A stretch of DNA of 64,000 nt from Doris montereyensis. Lineage: Eukaryota; Mollusca; Gastropoda; Nudibranchia; Dorididae. The stretch spans positions 333,501-397,500 of the forward strand of contig JAXRKP010000108.1 in NCBI GenBank assembly GCA_037039925.1, written 5' to 3'. The notes under the pieces were generated by a model. That model did no database searches and was not told where the DNA came from. It was given only the letters and a program-made list of their open reading frames with translations. This document shows, in pieces, positions 57,653 through 64,000 of this stretch (position 1 is the stretch's first letter; each line of letters begins with the position of its first letter). The translations under genes and the position numbers were made by a program.

Positions 57653-60441
57653 TTCTTTCTTTCTTTATCAGTTCCCATTCTACCTTTCTGTGTATGTGTT
57701 CAGATGCCCGAGATGATCTTTCTCCAGAATGCCCTATCCTGGCATTTTCTGTTTCCTTCCAAAAATGTTAAATTTATATATTTCAATGCCTCTTTTATAT
57801 CTTCTTCCCACGTTCTCCGGGGTCTCACTTTTGGTCTTTTACCCTGGGCTTTAGCACTGTATACTGATTTAGCTATTCTATCGTCAGTCATTCTGTTTAC
57901 ATGCCCAAACCATCTCAATTGATTTATTTCTATCTTAGTTTTTGTGCCATCTGCTTTGGTTTGATCTTTTATTGTTGTGTTTCTGATTTTTGTCTCTTTT
58001 AGTTTCCCTACTACTCTTCTTAGATATTTCATTTCGGCTGCCTGTGCTCTACTGTATTCTCTACTGTCTAAGGTCCAGGTTTCGCTGCCATAGAGGAAAG
58101 TAGGACAATAAACTGTATTGAATACTGCCATTTTGGTTTTTGTTGACAATTCTTGCTTACCTACAAATGCCTTTCCTAAATGCTTATATATTGCACTTGC
58201 CTTTTGGATTCTCTGGCTGATTTCTTCTCTTAGTTTTCCCTCTGAGTTAATTATTACTCCTAGGTAATTGTAGCTGTGAACTTGTTCTAAATTCTCCCTG
58301 CCCAATTTAAGATTTTGTGTTTTAGCTTCCCTAGTAACTAGTATTGTTTTGGTTTTCTTTGCATTTACTCTCATTTCTCTTTTATTTAGTAGTTCATTGT
58401 TCGTAATGTTGGTATTCGACTGAAGGTCACTTTCTGATTTTCGAAACAGAACTAAATCATCGGCAAATGAAAGCATTGATACATTTACTGGTTTTGGCTT
58501 CCATGTACCTACATTCATTTTCTTTATATGTGAGGATGCCTTTGCGACTGAATCCATTAAAATATGATGAACAAAAGAGGACTTAAGCTACAACCCTGTC
58601 TTACTCCTATATTTACATCGAATTATGTATATATGTTTCCAACTACTCTCACTACACATGTTGGTTTATTGTAAAAACTTTTAATGGATTCTATTAAATT
58701 TTGCTCTACATTGTGTTCGTTTAAGGAATGCCATAGTTCGCCCCTCCTCACAGCGTCAAATGCCTTTTCTAAGTCAATAAAACACAGGTGCAGGTCAATG
58801 TTTCCATTATTTTCGTGGTCTTCTTTCATAATTTCTCCTTTGGCATTCTTAATTTGACGTATTGGACATACTTTGGTCTTACTCATGCTCTTCATTGCCC
58901 TATCAGAGCAGCTTTTGATTTCCTTGATAGCTTTCTTGAAGTCTTTGTCCAAACTCTTCCCATTGTTTCTGTTTTGCTTTCCTAACTTCCTCTTTGGCGA
59001 TAGTTCTTTTATTCACGTAATCTCTCCTATCCTCTTGTCTCTTTGTTTGCAAGTATTTCTTCCAGGCATCCTTCTTTTTAAAAATCTTAGTCTTGACGTT
59101 CTTATTCCACCATGCTGTTCTTTTCCTATCTCCTTTAATTTGTTTCCTACCACAAACCTCTTCAGTACAACCGAGGAGTGTTTCTTTATACATCTGCCAC
59201 TTTTATTTTATTGTGTTATCATTCAGATCCATTTGTCTTTCACTGATAAATCTTTTTATCTTGGATTGGTATATCTGTTTTACTATTGGTTTATTTAGTT
59301 CCTCTATTTTGAGTTTAGTAGTTTTCTTTTCTTTCCTTTTCTGTTTGTTGTCTTCAGTCAGTAATCTCATTTTGGCAATCACTAAGTAATGATCACTAAA
59401 TATTTCTGCTCCTCTGTTTACTCTTGCATTCAATATACTGTAAAGCAGGGAGCTGCTAACTATTATGTAATCTATCAATATATCATTGAGTTTTCACACC
59501 TGTCTTCATTTACTCGTGTATATTTGTGGATATCTTTATTGGGAAAAAAAGGTGTTGGCTATTTTCATGTTATTCTTTAGGCAAACAATTATTAGTTTCT
59601 CTTCATTTGGAGAAGTTGTTATCTCTCCTTCTTTAACTATTACTCCTCCTGACGTTTCTACATTGTTGCCTACTCTAGCATTTAAATCTCCTAAAAGCGT
59701 TAGTTCCTGTTTTGGGTTTAAGATTCTCTGCAGCTATTTGTAAATCGTTTTCGAAGATATCTTTTTCTTCTTTAATGGCGTCTTCGTTTGATCCATAAGC
59801 TATTAATAATTTAAATTCTCTTCCTTTTGGTGTAATATTTACTTCTTATAGCCGTGGGCTTATAACTTTCAAACTTTCTAGTAGCTTTTCATGTCTTTTA
59901 TGCACTAGGAGGCCTACTCCTGCTCTAGCTCTATCTTTGACATCTACTTCTGAGAAGATTAAAATATGATATGATTCGGTCCTACATTTTCTATTCCTTG
60001 TCCTTTTTGTTTTGTTTCTGTAAGGGCCAAAATATCTACTTTGAATTTTTCCATTCTTCAACTAATTCTAATTCTTTTCCATTTATTGCCCTAACATTCC
60101 ATGTTCCAAAAATCCCAGTCCGTGTTCGTTTCCAAGTTCGTTTTCGAAAGATCAAGCCGGTTATATTATATTTATTTTTTGTCTGAATCTGTTTGCTTTT
60201 GGATAAGCAGAAGCAGGGATAAGCCCACTGTATCCTAGGTAGATGGTAGGGCTGCCAACTTGAGGCCTCCTACCAGGCCTTGTTATTGTCTGTTAGGGTT
60301 AACTCCCTTAGCCTTTAATCATTCAAGACCAGCCTGCAAGGCAGCAGGTTGTTATTTTTATGTCAGGGTTAACTTACTCAGCCTTTGTGGAGAGCGGGAT
60401 CATCTTCTCCCCGTACAGGTTCCTACCTGTCCACTGCCCAG
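57653..60441 (-). mobile_element. LINE retrotransposon with internal deletion (copy D)
   Basis: 2,789 bp between 13 bp TSDs, with the full 5' terminus (GGGCAGTGGACAGGTAGGAA near 60440). The last 285 codons, 58557 to 57700, are still open and carry FADDLVLFRKSESDLQSN, YLGVIINSEGKLREEISQRI, LYGSETWTLDSREYSRAQAA and RWFGHVNRMTDDRIAKSV. About 530 bp are missing near 58800: the linker KKAKGEIMKED-type text runs directly into the NIDLHLCFIDLEKAFDAV block, removing the first part of the reverse transcriptase. Endonuclease remnants are at 59203-60061. Confidence 0.88.
60290..60385 (-). repeat. LINE 5' monomers, about one and a half units
   Basis: One complete GGTTAACTCCCTTAGCCTTT...CAAGGCAGCAGG unit and a partial second, homologous to 10070-10340. 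Confidence 0.8.
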
Positions 60442-60454
60442 TTTCCTCGAGTAT
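60442..60454. repeat. Target-site duplication, right, of LINE copy D
   Basis: TTTCCTCGAGTAT, matching 57640-57652. Confidence 0.88.
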
Positions 60455-60905
60455 AATTGCCTTTATTGTTCTTTGAATCAGTCTTATGAAGAGTTTGTAT
60501 GTATGGAACAGAATAGGTCAGTTATGTAGTTTTCAATGTCTCTTGAACAGTGTAGTATTTTTTAAAATTCTTGCCAGCTTTCTGGTATTTCTTTCGATTT
60601 GAAAATTTGATTGAAAGTGTTCCTTAGGAATGTTAACACTTTGGTTCCCCTAATTTGAATACACCACAATGTGATGCCATCATTTCCTGGAGCTCTTCCT
60701 GCTTCATCTTTTTCATGACACTTTCTATTTTATGCTCAGTAAATGGTGGTACATGTATTATAATTATATGTCTCTGGGCTTGATTTTGTAAGCTCACTGG
60801 CTTTTATTCAGTTTTATCGGTCGTCTGCAGAAGGCTCTGAGGTCTTATACTGTTTTATAATGTTTTCTCTTTTATTTCTCTCCAGATTATCTGAAATTTC
60901 ATTCT
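60455..60905 (-). pseudogene. Older RTE-type LINE, upstream half
   Basis: Minus-strand fragments HKIESVMKKMKQEELQEM near 60725 (compare the RTE motif I-KMK-GKAPG-DG) and SYIQTLHKTDSKNNKGN-like text just before the LINE D junction. This continues into the FIDYQKAFDSV block at 57312-57639 once copy D is removed. Heavily frameshifted. Confidence 0.55.
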
Positions 60906-61100
60906 AAGGGAACAGTAGTCTCTGCCAAATTGCACGCCGCCAAGATGCACGATTCGTCATAATGCACGGTATTTTCATGTAACACAATTTTACAACGTTA
61001 ATAACACCCTCAAAATGCAACAATGGCTGGCTTAAATTCGCCAAAATGCAACAGGTTTTTGTAAGTCCGTCTTCAATTTGTTGCATTCAGAGAGTCAATT
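60906..61100. other. AAATGCA-rich non-coding stretch
   Basis: Starts with ACAGTAGTCTCTGCCAAATT at 60912, similar to pogo-like ends, and repeats AATGCACG/AAATGCAAC words several times to 61270. No inverted partner found. Confidence 0.3.
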
Positions 61101-61621
61101 CCTGTGACAAATAAACTTGATAATCTCTTTTTGTCTCGTCCCAGCGACAAAATCTGCCACGCACGTGTGTCTCCATGTGTGTGTGTGTTTGTGCGTGCGT
61201 GTGTGTGTGTGGCATCTAGATCTATGTTAACATTAACTCCATCAAAGTGCACCTTCACCAAAATGCACGATTGTTTTGTCACCCTTGGGCCGTGTATTTT
61301 AACGGAGACTACTATATTCGAACTGTTGTGAGGATTTTTTTGGTATGTATAATTTTCATTTTTATTGTTTCCTTTGAACCAAACATCCAATTCATCTCTC
61401 ATATTTTCCTTATTTCTTTCAATAACGGCAAGTATTTCTACCCTACCATTGCAATTTCTTGTTGACGTGCAATCGGGTTGTTTCGTGAACAAGTGAGCGC
61501 AGCTCCCTGAACTGTCGTTATCAGCACATTGGCGCCTTGCAATATCTACAAAGTGAATACTGACTGTTCCTACATTTTCCTACACTTTCTCTGCATTACA
61601 CCCTCCACCCCCCCCGCGCCT

Positions 61622-61788
<167 letters not shown>

Positions 61789-61924
61789 AGTTATATCAAC
61801 CCCTTTTATTAGAACACCAACATCACCAACCTCAATAGAGCCCTGGCAGACACATTCATTCCTCAGAAGGGTGATGGTTAGAGGCATGTCCACGCACACT
61901 TACATGACTCGTAGGTGGCTGCTA

Positions 61925-62150
61925 GACCACCGAGCAAAATCTACCCACATGGTCCAAGTAGGTGGATCGACACCTAGTCCCATCGGAGATGGACGATAAA
62001 AAAAGAGGTCTCGTGTGCAGATCACAACACTCTGTACACGTTAAAGATCTCTCGGCTGTTCACAAAGCAATTCGGACAAAGTTATAAATCCTACCAAAAC
62101 CCCAAGATAACCTTAGTTGTGAATGTGGATAAATTAAATCAAATCAAATG
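61925..62150 (+). mobile_element. tRNA-derived SINE, second family (copy 3)
   Basis: GTAGGTGGATCGACACCTAG, GAGGTCTCGTGTGCAGATCA, CACGTTAAAGATCTCTCGGC, AAATCCTACCAAAACCCCAA, GTTGTGAATGTGGAT and an AAATCAAATC tail, as in 11498-11808. Confidence 0.78.
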
Positions 62151-62289
62151 AAATCAAACACAAATTGTCGCAACAGAAGTAACAACGTAGCCATAAGTCT
62201 AAACCCCCTATTGAAGCGAAGGTAGTCAGGGAGGAGCAGTTCACCACATGAAGGAAAACCTCTAATGAAAAGTACATCGACAACACGTC

Positions 62290-62495
62290 ATTGGCCAATG
62301 CGTCGATGGTAAGCCAAAAAAAAAAACAAACCTGGTTACCTGATGACGAGGCAATGGAAATGTTCTACGAAGACCTGGAGGAAGCAATGGACCACAAAGA
62401 CAGCAGACACGATGTAATTATTGGAGAATTTAATGCAAAGATTGCAATTAAAGACGAACACGAGACGTTGAGATACACTGGCCCTGGTAGATGAA
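62290..62495 (+). pseudogene. RTE-type LINE endonuclease fragment, first copy
   Basis: Reads DDEAMEMFYEDLEEAMDHKD then VIIGEFNAKIAIKDEHETL. GEFNAKI is the GDFNAKIG box of APE-type endonucleases of RTE elements. The stretch from GATGACGAGGC to CACTGGCCCT is nearly identical to 63012-63155. Confidence 0.8.
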
Positions 62496-63400
62496 AATGA
62501 AAGAGCAAAAAAAGAGAACCCGTAAAGCCCACGGCCAAATGGGGCGATCAAAGACACAGGGGACTCACAACCCTGAGACAAATTTGTCTCCAAATGATGT
62601 GGCATCGCCATGTTCATCTGAAAGCGGTGTTACTGAGCGAGGTAGGACAGCCATCTTAAATTTACTTATAACACCATAACCCTTTGTACATATGATGACG
62701 CGGAAAAGGCTATCCAAAGAACTAAATTATGCCCTTAAATGGGACATTGTGGGACTTTGCCAAACTAAAAGGAAAGGTGAAGGACTCCTGGAACAACTCA
62801 ATGGTAACCAATTGTTTGAAGTAGGAAATCATCTGACATTAAGTCAGCGAATGGAATTGGTTTATTGATAGATAAAAGGTTAACATATTTTATCCGATAA
62901 TTTAAGAAGCGCTTGGACATAATTATATTCATGCAAATTAAGCTTGAAAGTTAAACTCTCGATGCAGAGAATTCTGGCACAGGCACCAACAACATGATAT
63001 CATTGCTATGATGACGAGGCAATGTAAATGTTCTACGAAGACCTGGAGGAAGCAATGGACCACAAAGACAGCAGACACGATGTAATTATTGGAGAATTTA
63101 ATGCAAAGATTGCAATTAAAGACGAACACGAGACGTTCAGATACACTGGCCCTTTTGGAATTGGAATACGAAATGAAATAAGTGAAAGACTCATACATTT
63201 TAATGAAGAAAAAGGATTTGTGATCTCTAATTCTTTAGTATAAAAAAAAACTGTGAAAAGGATGACGACGTAGGAATCACCAGTTGAAGAATCTAAAAAC
63301 TTGATAGACTGCAAGCTGGTATCTAACAGGACTTAAGGGGAAAAAACCATGTGAGGTCATCACCAACGTGTTGATATCGGTAGCGACCACATAATGGTCA
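62496..63400 (+). pseudogene. RTE-type LINE 5' portion, second copy of the endonuclease
   Basis: Begins with a leader and the GRTAILNLLITP start near 62640. Then broken frames give WDIVGLCQTKRKGEGLLEQL near 62745, and from 63028 FYEDLEEAMDHKDSRHDVII, GEFNAKIAIKDEHE and GIRNEISERLIHFNEEKGFV. The order is that of the endonuclease of RTE elements. Stops and frameshifts throughout; the downstream reverse transcriptase is not seen before the CT tract at 63757. Confidence 0.75.
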
Positions 63401-63752
63401 GATGGGAAATCAAAATTGATAAAATACTCAAATTTTCAGACGCATCAAAAGATACACGCCTTTCAAATTTGACATTAATTGGTCGGAATAGCAGAAAGCA
63501 AAATTACAATTGAAACATATTTAAAACGCTGAAGATATGAATATACAAAATTAAGAACCATCCTGTTACATAATATTTCCATATTATTATTATTTTTAGA
63601 TAACATTCCAACTGCACCTATTGCTCGAACTGTTTTTTTTGGTTAATTATTTACTTACATTTGTCTAGTAGTACATCATGATTAAAAATAAAGAACGGAG
63701 ATGTAATCCTGAGCCCTATAGAATATTGTGTTGCTCTCATTCATTACAGTCC

Positions 63753-64000
<248 letters not shown>

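Overview
This is animal nuclear DNA, most likely from a marine invertebrate and probably a mollusc. The evidence is AT-rich sequence, short exons with GT-AG introns, two recognisable metazoan genes, many LINE and SINE copies, and very long CT/GA tracts. The species cannot be named from this sequence.

Two conserved genes lie tail to tail. TATDN1 (TatD-family metal-dependent DNase) is on the plus strand in eleven recognisable exons, 16,527-35,943. Its first coding exon was not found, and no segment encoding the usual catalytic D-A-P-W motif was found. TMEM214 (an ER membrane protein) is on the minus strand in fifteen exons, 55,818 down to 41,550, and is complete from start to stop codon. Splice phases agree across both genes, except that TATDN1 exons 5 and 11 and TMEM214 exons 2 and 11 each need one-base corrections, mostly in A runs. 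These are either uncorrected assembly errors or real lesions.

Much of the rest is mobile DNA. One LINE family (APE-type endonuclease plus reverse transcriptase, (GAAA)n-type tail, tandem ~65 bp monomers at the 5' end) has four insertions with visible target-site duplications (TSDs): 6,897-10,397 (chimeric, with two 3' ends), 16,578-19,870, 30,808-34,055 and 57,653-60,441. The last is nested in an older RTE-type LINE. Fragments of other LINEs lie at 12,360-14,430, 28,830-29,296 and 62,290-63,400. A tRNA-headed SINE family has six copies. A second SINE family has four, one of which carries a ~540 bp minisatellite inside its TSDs.

DNA-transposon-like elements include a 664 bp foldback element with an 8 bp TSD (54,141-54,804), and TA-flanked elements whose ends begin CAGTAG or CAGTGG (5,715-6,494; 38,086-38,745 with a second element nested at 38,325-38,485). 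Large simple repeats include ~1 kb of (CT)n in TATDN1 intron 5, ~145 TTC triplets upstream of TMEM214, and a 45 bp two-part minisatellite that abuts the acceptor of TMEM214 exon 11. The first ~4.3 kb and parts of 34.4-41.5 kb show no gene that I can support.
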